From Dromaius novaehollandiae (Eukaryota; Chordata; Aves; Casuariiformes; Dromaiidae): a stretch of 64,000 nucleotides of DNA. Location of the stretch: positions 19,131,501 through 19,195,500 of the forward strand of contig NC_088111.1 in NCBI RefSeq assembly GCF_036370855.1, read 5' to 3'. Of this stretch, positions 48,191-58,194 are shown piece after piece. Under the pieces are notes generated by a model that saw only the letters and a list, made by a program, of their open reading frames with translations, made no database searches and was not told the DNA's origin. Within the stretch, counting starts at the first letter, position 1. Every line of letters begins with the position of its first letter. The position numbers were made by a program, and so were the translations under genes.

Positions 48191-51100
48191 CAGAAGATCT
48201 GACATTCAGGACAGAATAACCAACTGTGCAAAGACAAACTGCTTGGGTAGCCATTTTTCAGCAAAGGGCCGATAGGTTGTACCAAACGTGTTATGCTATT
48301 GGCATATTGGATGCTGATACGGGATGTATATGCAGAAGAATGGTTTGCAGAACAGGTGACATTTTCCTTCATCTTTCTCCAACTAGAGGATGTCTCCGCT
48401 GGTGTCCTGAGACCAGCTTTCAACAAGAAATGAATCCTGTATCTTCCCCTTCATTCTCTGCTACATGGCAAGGTGCATTTTGAAAGGGAAGTGCTTGGTA
48501 AACTCCTCTAGGATGCTTGGCTTCCCCCAAAAGTAAGGACAGCAGCTTATAACCACACTTGTACTTCTCCTTTTCCAGAAAAGCATTCCCTAGGGACCAT
48601 GACTTTTTTATCAGATGCTGATATGAGTAATATCCAAGCCACCTGGACAAAACTGTTTGCGAACCCTCAAGAGACTGGCAAAACTGTTGCAATCAGGTAA
48701 GTCAAAACTGTCAAATTTGTTTTCTGATGTCATTTTAATTCCACTTTCAGTAAAAATAAGCTCTAGGATACTGCTTTCTTCTGTGACTATCATATAAGAA
48801 TATATCAGGTTGTTCTGTGGGCCTCTTTTAAAGGTAGATGTTTTGTGCTTTTACAAGAAATGCCAGTTACTCCAGAGAAAAGGCCTCCAGATAGTGGAGA
48901 CATCAGAGCGGACTTTTGCTTCACCTGAAGATGTTCATCTTTCTTCTTCCCCTGAAATTTCCTCCTGTAACTCTCTTCCTCTTGGGCAGTGCACTGGCCT
49001 GGGTCATGGGGGCTCTGCCCTCAAAGTCCACCTTCCCCGTGTAGCGTGGTGCTATTGCAGCCTGCCACGGCTGTGGCAGTGCAGAGATTGCCTCCCCTGC
49101 CTCCCTCTGACGCTGGAGCTGCAGCAAAACATGCTGCAAAAACAACCTGGGCAAGAAGTGGGGTAAATATTTAACCTGAACTGTTTCAGCCAACCAGTGC
49201 TGCCCTGACTACATGTCCCAAAGCAGCTAGGCAGGTAGAACTAGCTCAGGGACAAACGAGCTACAGAAAGCCACAGACTACACCCTCGCAGTGAACTTAG
49301 GGACTATGTTCTCCTGGATGGTTGCTGACAGCTTGTTTGGGCATCTTAGTGCTGTAAGCGCTTTACGATGGTGGTTATTAGAGTGAAATTGGAACAGATA
49401 GACTCCTGCGATGGTCTAAATGTACCAGCTGGGGAGCATCAGCCCATGTTGAAACATCTCTTCCCACTTGTGTGTTGACCTCTCTCATGGGAGGGACTAT
49501 CCTGCTCTGCTCCTTCTGTGGTCTTGACTTGCTGAAGCTGAGTGTCCCATCCCACTCTTTTCCACCCTGCAGTGAGTCCATTCATTGGAAACGTCTCCAT
49601 CCACTAAGCCTCGATATTTTAGATAAACTTCTAACTTGCCAAACCCACCCGATACCACCCTCAGACTGCATTCAGTACATGCAGTCCACTGGCTCTTAGT
49701 GGAGATCCCATCCTATGTCGATGTGATAATGCTTGTGGGACTACCGATCCCAAACCTGCCTTCAAGGCAAATCATGCACCTTCTCCTGCAGGATCTTGCT
49801 GCGCATGGGCAGCGTCCGTGTGCCACAGTCACCTGACCTATGCTTAGAAAATGTCAAGATTGCCAAATCCTGAGTACTGCCAGGAGGAAAAGCAAGCCAA
49901 TGAGCTGTGGTCGTAGAGCTACACCCCTGGGAGAGCCCGTGTGAGCTGCACTCGTAGGAGAGCACAGGTCCTCTGGCCTGAAGGCAGAACATTGAGGACC
50001 ACCCCATCAGCCTTATACCTCCAGACCCTGGTTTCAGCCAAAAGCCTCTGCCAACAGGGTGGGGTGTCCCCAAAGCAAACAGGGACACACAAGGGGCAGG
50101 AGAGTCCACACCTACTTCACCTGCGGTGGGCTCTAAACTGTCCATGCTGTCAGTATATGGAGGGGAAGGTTAGAACTGGAGACGCAGAACAGTCTTCCCA
50201 CCCTCCAACTGGTATGCTGGACAAAGTGATATTTATTAAGGAAAACAAAATGACTTGCCTATTTATGGGGGCTCAAGATCCCTTGTGGCAGCAGTGGCAT
50301 AAAAGAGCTCCCAGCCCTGTGGAAACAGAGGGCTTTACATGAGACCAGCTCCCTGTTCTAGCTCACAGTGCCAGGCTGTGTGTTTTGCACAGCTGGAAGT
50401 GGAAGAATATGACAGCACCTGTGTAAGAGCAAACGCTGGGGGCACAGGAGGGAGACGACTTCTGCTGATGTGGCTGTGCTGCAAACACTAGCTGACGAGA
50501 GGACTTTTTGGTCCCATGTTTGACACATCCAGAAAACGGAAGAGAAAGTAACTTGATTGAGATACTGATGTCCACAGACCACCTGAATGCCCTTTGGCTT
50601 CTTTGCTTGGAAAAAGGTGAATGTGTACATCTTATGCTTGTGTGTGCATGAAGTCTTCTGGTAGATTTTACAGGTTGCTCTGGAGCAGAGGCCATACCCC
50701 AGGTGAGCATGTACTCTGCCCGGTCCAACTCTACGTACAAGCAAAACCCTAAGTTACTGCATACCCTTCTGACACACTAGAGGAGGGAGGAGAACTGAAA
50801 ATCCCACTTCAATCAAAGCTGAAAGGATCATTTTCAAGAACACCCTTTGATTTCTTCATGTGGCTGGAGACGACCTTCGTTTGCACAGTTTTTACTGCCT
50901 GTGCTTGCGTGCGTGTGAAGCAGTTGGCCCCTGCTGGATTTTTTTGGTTGCTTTCTGATTTTCCAGCACTGCTAACCACCTTTTCCTGATACAGGTTCCT
51001 TGCAGAACTTCCTGGTGTGAAGCGGCACTTCAGGACGGTTCCTACGGATGGCAACCTTCTGGACAACCCCTTGGTGCGTTTCCACAGCAGGAGGGTCATG

Positions 51101-52270
51101 GTTAATGCTGCTAGTGCTGTGCAGGGCCCCGCCGTCCCTACCTGCCCAGCCATCAGCCCAGCCCCGTGGCAGCCAACCCTTCCGCCAGCTCCCAGCAGTC
51201 TGTCCCAGCATGTCTGGCCCCTCTGGCTCACCGTGTCCCGGGGCACGCAAAACCCTGGTCACTGAGGGTTGCCCGTGCTCCCACGGCTCTGCTCCCCCTG
51301 CCCGGCCCTGATAAAAACACCGCGGCTTGAGGCCTCCCTCTTGTGGCGGCAGGGACAAATGTCTGTGCCGAAACGCGTCCCCGCTGCTTGGAGCTCGGCC
51401 TTTCCTCCGCCAGGTTTGTCGCAGCCCGGGAGGCGTCTGAGCCCTGCGCTTTCCGGATGGCAGCTAGGAAAGCACTGGGGCCCAGGGCACGGCCACTGTG
51501 TCACACTGCCTCCCCCTGCCCAAGGACAAAACGAGGCACGTGCACTGCTGCTCCCGTGCATGCGTGCACACGCTCGGTTGTGCGCTTGCACCGTGTGTGC
51601 ACACACACACTGCCCGTCCGGGCTGACGCACATCCCTTTCTTTGCACATATACTCCCCCGCACACGGGCTCTCACACGCGCAGTGGCTTTGCCGTGCCCA
51701 GGACTGCGAGAGTCCTGCGCAGCCGGGTCTGGAGCAGCTCAGGTCTGCGCCGGGTTTGAAGCTGGCTCATACTGGTACTTTAGGCACCAGTCCCCGCTGC
51801 CGGGCACACCTGCGTGCCCTATTTCCCCATCACACGCCTGCTCCCCCCATGCTCCGCAGGCACCAGAGGCCCTTTGCCAAGCAGAGTTGTGCCTACAGCT
51901 CTCAGTGAATAATATTGGCTGCAAGGGACCGCTAGAGTCCAAGCTGCTGCTCCAAGCAGGCCCAGCACACAGGCAGTTCAGGTTGGTCATTGACGCGCCA
52001 AACAGCCTCTGCTCCCCCTCCTCACCGTGCCCACGTGCAGTAGGCTCTGCCTTGCCCCTGGTGCGGGCCCACAGCCTGAGGCTGGTGCTTTGCAGGGGGG
52101 CCCTGGGGACTGGAGGCCTGTCTCCCTCCAGAGTCAGTTCTGGCTTCTCCCGCCTCTGGTGTTTTTGCTGACGGGGGGCTGGAGGCCACGGGGCTGGAGC
52201 AACCATCCAGCCTCATACGGGAGCCGACCCTTGCAGCATGCGTGTGCCAGGGAGCGAAGGGGCCCGGGGC
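48191..52270. other. Non-coding region downstream of the globin enhancer candidate
   Basis: No exon recognised. From about 51 kb rightwards GC content rises again. A CA/GT-rich patch of loosely repeated CACAC words lies at about 51,550-51,680. Long frames at 51.2-52.2 kb overlap on both strands and have no known-protein similarity that I recognise. Confidence 0.5.
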
Positions 52271-52279
52271 AACCTCCGC

Positions 52280-52540
52280 CCCGCTCACTGTATCAGCCGC
52301 CCGAGGGCTTTCGCGAACCTTCCCCTCGGTGCCGAGCACCTCCCAGCCCTGGCAGAGACAGCGCAGTTACTCAGCACCTGACGGCTTTTGGCCTCCGGAG
52401 ACTCTCTGTTGCTGAGGTCTCTTACCACACCCCGAGGCTGGAGGGGAGCCCATCCAGCTCCTTTATCAGCTGCCCGCAGCCCCCCCAGCCCCTGGCCCTG
52501 GCTGCCGGTCAGCCCCGCTGCTGGCCGCGATAAGGGCGGA
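52280..52540. promoter_or_regulatory. Candidate erythroid enhancer 3' of HBA (GATA and MARE-like motifs)
   Basis: Within about 260 bases lie three GATA-type motifs: TATCAG at 52,291, TTATCAG at 52,463-52,469 and GATAAG at 52,529-52,534. A MARE/NF-E2-like site, gttactcagca, lies at 52,366-52,376 (TGCTGAGTAAC on the other strand), and GC/CACC-type words sit between. The cluster is about 0.9-1.2 kb past the HBA poly(A) signal. Chicken has a known erythroid enhancer just 3' of the alpha-A gene, also built of GATA and NF-E2 type sites. The match of position and motif content is the argument; activity is inferred. Confidence 0.5.
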
Positions 52541-53251
52541 GGGCTGCGCGGAGCACGCATGCTTTTCGGACCCCAGCACCACGTCGCGTCCTGCTCTCTC
52601 CTTCCTGCCCTGACGCTACCTTCCCAGCTGAGATTCGTGGTCCAAAGAGCAGGATCTGGGGCTGGGCCAGGTGCACCTGAGGGCTCCCCTTGGGGCAAAC
52701 TGTGCCCGCTGGTCTCCCCGGCCTGCTAGCCCCCTCCGCAAGCACCCCAGACCCCCTGCCAGAGCAGTACTCTGGCAACACGGTGTTAGATGGAAACAGA
52801 GAAGAAATTCGACATGTGCCACACAGCCCTGTTCTCTAGTTGTTGTGGAGATGCTCGGAAAGCTGCCCTTGCACTGCAAGGTCTTCAGGACTCAGCATTC
52901 ACAGGAGTCCTTGCTGTGCCACCATGCAGCTGGTCACAGATGCCAGGAGTCACCTGTGCCCCATGGTCTCCCACGAGCACTTGCAGGACAAGACCCATCT
53001 TTCAGAATGCAATTTAGCCTGAGCGGGGGCAAGAGGTGCACAGGGCTCTCCACCCCCACAGAAAAGAGATGCCAAGGTTGAGATGGGTGTTCTGACGAAA
53101 AGGCCTCGGCAGGATGGGGCTGTAGGGACTTGCCAAGCGTCAGACTCTGGCCCCTCTCCCTGAGGCTTTCCCGTGTGCCAGTGTCCGGAGATGCCCTTCC
53201 GCTTGTGCCTGGAACCCCACAGCTTGCAAAGAGATGTGCACCTACCGGACA

Positions 53252-53264
53252 CCCCCCCCCCCCC
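53252..53264. repeat. Poly-C run
   Basis: A 13-base C homopolymer about 190 bases downstream of the HBA poly(A) signal. Confidence 0.9.
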
Positions 53265-53453
53265 AACACCGAGGCAGGAAACCCAGAGCCTGGGAGCCTC
53301 TTTGCTCCGTGTCCCCACCTGGCATGGGGGGAACCAGTAGTTTGGGTGCAGGCAGGCACAGAGCCCTGGAGCAGAACCGTCCCAGTCCTCAGTCCTTCCC
53401 CACAGGCAGTGATCAGAGCAAGACACCAGAGCTGGAGCACAAATGCAATCGAT

Positions 53454-53459
53454 TTTATT
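53454..53459 (-). terminator. HBA: HBA poly(A) signal
   Basis: Canonical AATAAA on the minus strand, about 70 bases after the HBA stop codon, as usual for globin genes. Confidence 0.9.
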
Positions 53460-53529
53460 TCAGATCATTTGGCTGCTCGCTGTCAGAGGGCTGGTGGTAA
53501 GTCGGGTCCAGCTCCAGACGCAGTGCTGT

Positions 53530-54265
53530 CTAACGGTATTTGGCAGTCAGCACGTTAGCCACAGCACACAGGAACTTGTCCAGGGAGGCGTGGACCTCTG
53601 GGGTCAGGAGAGAGGGGTGATGGATGGCCACCACCACCAGGAAGCACTGGCCCAGCAGCTGAAAGGCAAAGGGAGATTGTGAGCAAGCAAGTCAGGGGAG
53701 GGTGCAGTCAGACAGCACAGAGATGGGACTGGAGGAGAACCAGGCTGGGTTGCCCCTTCTCGGACACTCACTTTGAAGTTCACAGGGTCCACGCGGAGCT
53801 TTTGGGCATGGAGGTCGCTGAGCTTGGAGAGGGCCGTAGAGATGTCATCAATGTGGTTGGCAGCCTCAACCAGGGCAGCTGCCACCTTCTTGCCATGCGC
53901 CTTGACTTGAGCAGAGCCATGGTGCAGGTCGAAGTGGGGGAAGTAGGTCTTGGTCTGGGGGTAGGTGGTGAACAGCCTGCAGGGCAGAGAAGGTGAGGGC
54001 TGGTGGGACAGGACCAGCAGGGCTGATGGGGAGGGGGACAGAAAAGGCAGGGGTGAGGACAGGCATGGCTAGGACACGGGCAGGTGCAGCTCGGGAGAGG
54101 ATGGGGGCAGACGGGACAGAAACGGGGACAGGCAGGATGGGGACAGCCAGAGACGGGGACGGACACTTGCCTTTCCAGGGTCTCAGCTCCATACTCCTCG
54201 GCATGGGGGCCGATCTTGGCGAAGACGCTCTTCGTGTTGGTCTTGTCAGCCGCAGACAGCACCAT
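53530..54265 (-). CDS. HBA: Alpha-A globin, major adult alpha chain
   Basis: Oxygen-carrying alpha subunit of the major adult haemoglobin (HbA) in erythrocytes. Three coding exons, 54171-54265, 53772-53976 and 53530-53658 (95, 205 and 129 nt), give 142 residues with Met, the exact family length. It begins [12 protein letters not shown] and ends VLTAKYR. Distal His ([10 protein letters not shown]) and proximal His (LSDLHAQKL) are present. Intron positions are the conserved globin ones (phase 2 and phase 0). Intron 1 has a GC donor, AAAG|GCAAGT, otherwise a perfect match to the consensus; intron 2 is GT-AG. Residue 32 (mature numbering) is Leu, where the bird and human sequences I know have Met. 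The gene lies last in the transcriptional order pi, alpha-D, alpha-A, and a TATA box stands about 60 bases upstream of the ATG. Confidence 0.98.
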
Positions 54266-54323
54266 GGTTGCAGCTCCGCGTTGGCAGCCCCCAGCACGGG
54301 TGCCCCCCACCGCCGCTGCCGCC

Positions 54324-54331
54324 CTTATATG
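54324..54331 (-). promoter_or_regulatory. HBA: HBA TATA box
   Basis: The minus strand reads CATATAAGG here, about 60 bases before the ATG, placing transcription start near 54,298. I see no CCAAT box in the next 100 bases upstream; instead there are many G-rich Sp1-type words and a 12-bp palindrome, GGCGACGTCGCC, at 54,418-54,429 with a CRE-like core. Confidence 0.85.
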
Positions 54332-54432
54332 CAGTGCCGGGGCCCCGCCCGCCTCCCGGCCCCCCCCCCCCGCCCCGGCCCGGCCCCGCCCGCCCCGGCG
54401 GCGCTGGACCGCGGCCAGGCGACGTCGCCACC

Positions 54433-54472
54433 GGCCCCGGCCCCGGCCCCGGCCCCGGCCCCGGCCCCGGCC
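54433..54472 (-). repeat. (GGGGCC)n hexanucleotide repeat upstream of HBA
   Basis: Six full and one partial copy of the hexamer, GGCCCC on the plus strand and GGGGCC on the HBA sense strand. It lies about 100 bases upstream of the TATA box. Such G-runs can fold as G-quadruplexes. Copy number in the assembly may not be exact. Confidence 0.95.
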
Positions 54473-54649
54473 GCGGCGCCCGACCCGCCGGCAGGGCCGG
54501 GGGCAGGAGGAGGGCCCGGGTCTGCGGCGCCGGCGCGGCGGGGTGTCCTGCCGGAGCGGGGCCGGGGCGGCAGAGCAGCCGCCAGCTCCCGGCGCTCGGC
54601 ACCGGCACCGCGCTGCGAGCGGGGGGCACAGCGGCCTGCACACCCGCCC

Positions 54650-55660
54650 TGCGCCTGTACGCACTGCCGTCCTGCACAGCCCCTGTGCACACCCGCTGCG
54701 CCTGTACACACATGCTGCGCCTGTACCTACTGCCACCCCGCATGGCCCCTGTGCACATATGCCGTCCCTGCACACACGTGCTGCGCCTGTACACACACGC
54801 TGCGCCTGTACGCGCTGCCATCCAGCACAGCCCCTGTGCACACACGCTGTCCCTGCACACACATGCTGTGCCTGTACACACACGCTGCGCCTGTACCTAC
54901 TGCCACCCCGCATAGCCCCTGTGCACATATGCTGTCCCTGCACACACACGCTGCACCTGTACACACACGCTGCGCCTGTACACGCTGCCATCCAGCACAG
55001 CCCCTGTGCACACACGCTGTCCTCGTACACGCACACTGCGCCTGTACGCACTGCCATCCTGCATGGCCCCTGTGGACATACAATGTCCCTGCACACACAC
55101 GCTTTGCCTGTACACACACGCTGCGCCTGTACGTGCTGCCATCCAGCACAGCCCCTGTGCACACACACTGCACCTGTACACACACGCTGCACCTGTCCAC
55201 GCTGCCATCCAGCACAGCCCCTGTCCCTGCACACACACGCTGCGCCTGTACACACACGCTGCGCCTGTCTGCACTGCCATCCCACACGGCCCCTGTGCAC
55301 ACACGCTGTCCCTGCACACACACACTGCGCCTGTCCACGCTGCCATCCAGCACAGCCCCTGTGCACACACCGTCCCTGCACACGCATGCTGCACCTGTAC
55401 GCACACACTGTGCCTGTCTGCACTGCCATCCCGCACAGCCCCTGTGCACACGCTGTCCCTGTACACACATGCTGCACTTGTCCACGCTGCCATCCAGCAC
55501 AGCCCCTGTACACACACGCCATCCCCGCACACACACGCTGTGCCTGTACACATACGCTGCGCCTGTCCGCACTGCCATCCAGCACAGCCCCTGTGCACAC
55601 ACGCTGTCCCTGCACACACACGCTGCGCCTGTCCGCGCTGCCGTCCGGCACGGCCCCAGC
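54650..55660. repeat. Minisatellite, nested 65/85-bp units, between HBAD and HBA
   Basis: About 1 kb of tandem repeat. Each unit starts with a word like 'cacagcccctgtgcacacac', continues with one to three copies of a ~20-bp subunit of type 'acacacacgctgcgcctgt', and ends in 'gctgccatccag'. Starts of successive units at about 54675, 54741, 54826, 54912, 54996, 55061, 55147, 55213, 55285, 55351, 55434, 55498, 55583 and 55648 give spacings near 65 or 85. The difference is one 20-bp subunit. Units differ by several substitutions, so the array is not brand new. Stops are rare in several frames on both strands, giving long meaningless open frames. Confidence 0.95.
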
Positions 55661-55689
55661 CCTCGCCCCTGCACACACCACCACATGCT

Positions 55690-57066
55690 CCCTGCAGAGA
55701 GGCTGATGTCCCCGACTCCGGGAGCGGGGGACATACGGCAGTGCTGGGCACCGACCCAGACACTGGCCTGCAGCAGGAGCTCGAGGCTGGGGAAGGGAGG
55801 CGCGCTCGGCCGCGGTGGGTTTTGGGGAGCCATGTGCCCCCAGTGAGGAGGGTCAGGGAGGCGAGGAGACGGGGAAGGCGAGGAGGGCGAGGAGGGCTGC
55901 AGTGCTTCCAGTCGTTTCTAGAGCTGGCACGCGCGGGCGGGGGGACAGTTCACGCTGTGTTTTCTCCATGGGGCCGACGGTTCTTATCGTTTGTGTTTAG
56001 GGGAGATTAGCACAACCCAACCTGGCACCGGTTCAGAGCACGGGGCGGGGGGGGGGGCTGGTCTTCCAAGAAGCTGGGCCGGTGAAACAGCGGCAGGGGC
56101 AGCGTGTTTGCTGTGCGTGACAACATCAGTGGGGCAAACTGCAGAAGTGCAGAGCCCTCCAAACCGAAGGCATAAGAATAAATGGATATAAATGTACATG
56201 AATATGCTGGGACTCAGATGATGCTTCTGAGCATGGAGGAAGAGCACGGTGGATTCATGGGTGTACTTGCGAGGGCAGAGGCCAGCATGGCCCAGGAGTT
56301 CCCCAAGCCTGTGCTTCTGTGCGCACGAGGTCCCAGGACAGCCGGCACCCACTGTCTGTGCTCGGGACCCCATAGGTGCTGTTCCGACCCACCTTCTCTT
56401 ACACTCACTCTTAAACTCTTATCTCATCTCTCTCTGTTGTCACAGCCTAGAGCAAACTGAAAGCTGCTTTAGGATCTTACAACCCGTCACCTCCCGGTGA
56501 TCTAAAGGCAATGAGTTTTTTGATTCAGGCTCCAGAAACATGAAACCAGCGGCCCCTGCGGCAGACTCCGCCTGTCCCTGGTCCCACCCACCCCAGGAGC
56601 CCTGGGAAGGGCAGACACCCAGGGTGGGTGTGGGGGGCACTTCCCTGCCAATCACGAGGGATTTGTGGCTCAGGGACTGGAGCCAGAGACAGTATTATTT
56701 GTGCTTGATGGTCTGTGGTGCATTTTTTTTGCTGCATGAATTTGTCCGATTGCTTTTGGAGCTCATGCAGGCACTCGGCTCCCACAGCATCTGAATCAAG
56801 TCCTAACCACTCATTGCAAAAGCTGGGGCCAAGAGGGGCTAAGCCTACCCCCAGGTAAACAGCACCAACAAGATCCAGGGACTGCCAAGAACAAAACTGG
56901 GCTTTGCGTATCCTTCATCTCTCCCATTCCCCAACGGGACACGGGCATGACGAGGTGACAGCCTGGGGTCCATCCCACTGTCACTGAGGTGCTGCCACCA
57001 GCCTGAGGACAGGGCCAGGATGGAGCAGGTTCGGCGCAGGACAGGCCCCAGGCAGGGCCCCCCTCC
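55690..57066. other. Intergenic DNA between HBAD and the minisatellite
   Basis: No gene recognised. Contains a G homopolymer near 56,043-56,056. This is the 5' flank of HBA and 3' flank of HBAD. Confidence 0.55.
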
Positions 57067-57230
57067 TTCCTCAACCGTAGAACGAGGCGGACAGGGCCCC
57101 AGGGTGGGTGGGAGACAGCCCCCAGCCAGCACCACCCCCGGGCCCTGCTTGGGGCACCTGCCGAGGGCTCCCCCCACCCCGGCCAGCGCTGCCCCAGCAC
57201 ACACGGACACGGTGGTGTGGCAAAGGCATC

Positions 57231-57236
57231 TTTATT
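57231..57236 (-). terminator. HBAD: HBAD poly(A) signal
   Basis: AATAAA on the minus strand, about 31 bases past the position of the ancestral HBAD stop. In the shifted reading frame of this copy it is read through as codons, with no stop before it. Confidence 0.85.
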
Positions 57237-57266
57237 GAGCATGTGGGCACGGGCGGCACGGGGGCC

Positions 57267-58004
57267 TCATCTGTACTTCTCAGCCAGCACGGAGGCACGG
57301 AGGCCACGGCTGCCAAGAACTTGTCGAAGGCGGAGTGGACCTCGGGGGTGTAGTCCTTGCCCAGGTGCACAGCCAGCACCACCTGGAAGCACTGTGACAG
57401 CAGCTGCAAGGCAAACGCAGGGCTCAGCACCGCCGCTATGGCCCCCGGCCCGGCCCCTGGCCCGCCCTGGCCCCTGGCTCGCCTTGAAGTTGACGGGATC
57501 CACATGCAGGTTGTAGGCATGCAGGTTGCTGAGCTCGGACATGGCCTGGCTGAGGTTGTCCAGGTTCTTCACGGCGTTGCCCAGGGCGTTCATCACCTTC
57601 TTGCCGTGGCTGCGGATCTGGTCAGAGCCATGGTGCAGGTCAAAGTGGGGGAAGTAGGTCTTGGTCTGGGGGTAGACCATGAACATCCTACCGGAGCGAG
57701 GCCGGTCAGAGCGATGGCACCTCCCAGCCCACATCCCCCCCGGCAGAGGCCGGGCCCGTATCACCCGTGGGGGGCTCTGCATCCCCTGGCCCCCGGCCTG
57801 CGTCCCCCACGGGGGTCCCAGGCCCACATGCCCTGGCCCTTCCCCCCCGTGGGTCTGCATTCCCCCAGCCTGGCCTGCCATGGGGCTCCCGGCCACCGGT
57901 CGCAGCCCACACCTCTCCAGGGTCTTGGCTCCAAAGGCTTCCTGGTGTCCCATCACCCTCTCCCAGACCTGCGGGATGACCTTCCTGTCGTCAGCGGTCA
58001 GCAT
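57267..58004 (-). CDS. HBAD: Alpha-D globin, C-terminus frameshifted by 8-bp duplication
   Basis: Alpha subunit of the minor definitive haemoglobin (HbD). Coding exons are 57913-58004, 57483-57687 and 57267-57403, where 57267 is the ancestral stop position. The product starts [17 protein letters not shown] and continues normally through heme-pocket histidines ([19 protein letters not shown]) to [11 protein letters not shown]. Exon 3 is 137 nt rather than 129, because an 8-bp word is tandemly duplicated at 57288-57295 and 57296-57303. The frame therefore leaves the expected VLAEKYR ending and reads [10 protein letters not shown] onward, open to 57,071, past the poly(A) signal. Intron 1 is GT-AG; intron 2 has a GC donor (AAG|GCGAGC), as reported for duck alpha-D. 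Either a recent disabling mutation or an assembly error; the rest of the gene looks well kept. Confidence 0.93.
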   Translation of the reverse strand: MLTADDRKVIPQVWERVMGHQEAFGAKTLERCGLRPVAGSPMAGQAGGMQTHGGEGPGHVGLGPPWGTQAGGQGMQSPPRVIRARPLPGGMWAGRCHRSDRPRSGRMFMVYPQTKTYFPHFDLHHGSDQIRSHGKKVMNALGNAVKNLDNLSQAMSELSNLHAYNLHVDPVNFKASQGPGRARGRAGGHSGGAEPCVCLAAAVTVLPGGAGCAPGQGLHPRGPLRLRQVLGSRGLRASVLAEKYR

Positions 58005-58079
58005 GGTGGCGGCTGGCGGGGCAGGGCGGTGTGGCGGCTGTGTGGGGCTCTGTGGTGGAGGTGCCCGTTGGGCCGCCCC

Positions 58080-58086
58080 CTTATAG
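58080..58086 (-). promoter_or_regulatory. HBAD: HBAD TATA box
   Basis: The minus strand reads CTATAAGG about 76 bases before the ATG, directly followed by a G-rich CACC-type word (GGGGGCGGC). It looks intact. Confidence 0.85.
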
Positions 58087-58134
58087 CACCAGGCCGGTAC
58101 CCTGCGCCCTCCCCCAGCCCCACTGCCGCTCCAG

Positions 58135-58147
58135 CCTTATCTTATCT
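58135..58147 (-). promoter_or_regulatory. HBAD: Overlapping double GATA site upstream of HBAD
   Basis: The minus strand reads AGATAAGATAAGG, two overlapping GATA-1 consensus sites about 50 bases upstream of the TATA box. Paired GATA sites are typical of erythroid promoters, including avian alpha-D. Confidence 0.8.
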
Positions 58148-58194
58148 GCGGGGGGCTGCGGCCCCACAGCGCCTGGCCCAGGGAGCAGCTGCAC

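Noticed and set aside
54084-55706. Plus-strand open frame of about 540 codons with Cys/His/Pro-rich repeats
   Set aside because: It is a translation of the minisatellite; unit lengths are not multiples of three, all frames look alike, and both strands are open.
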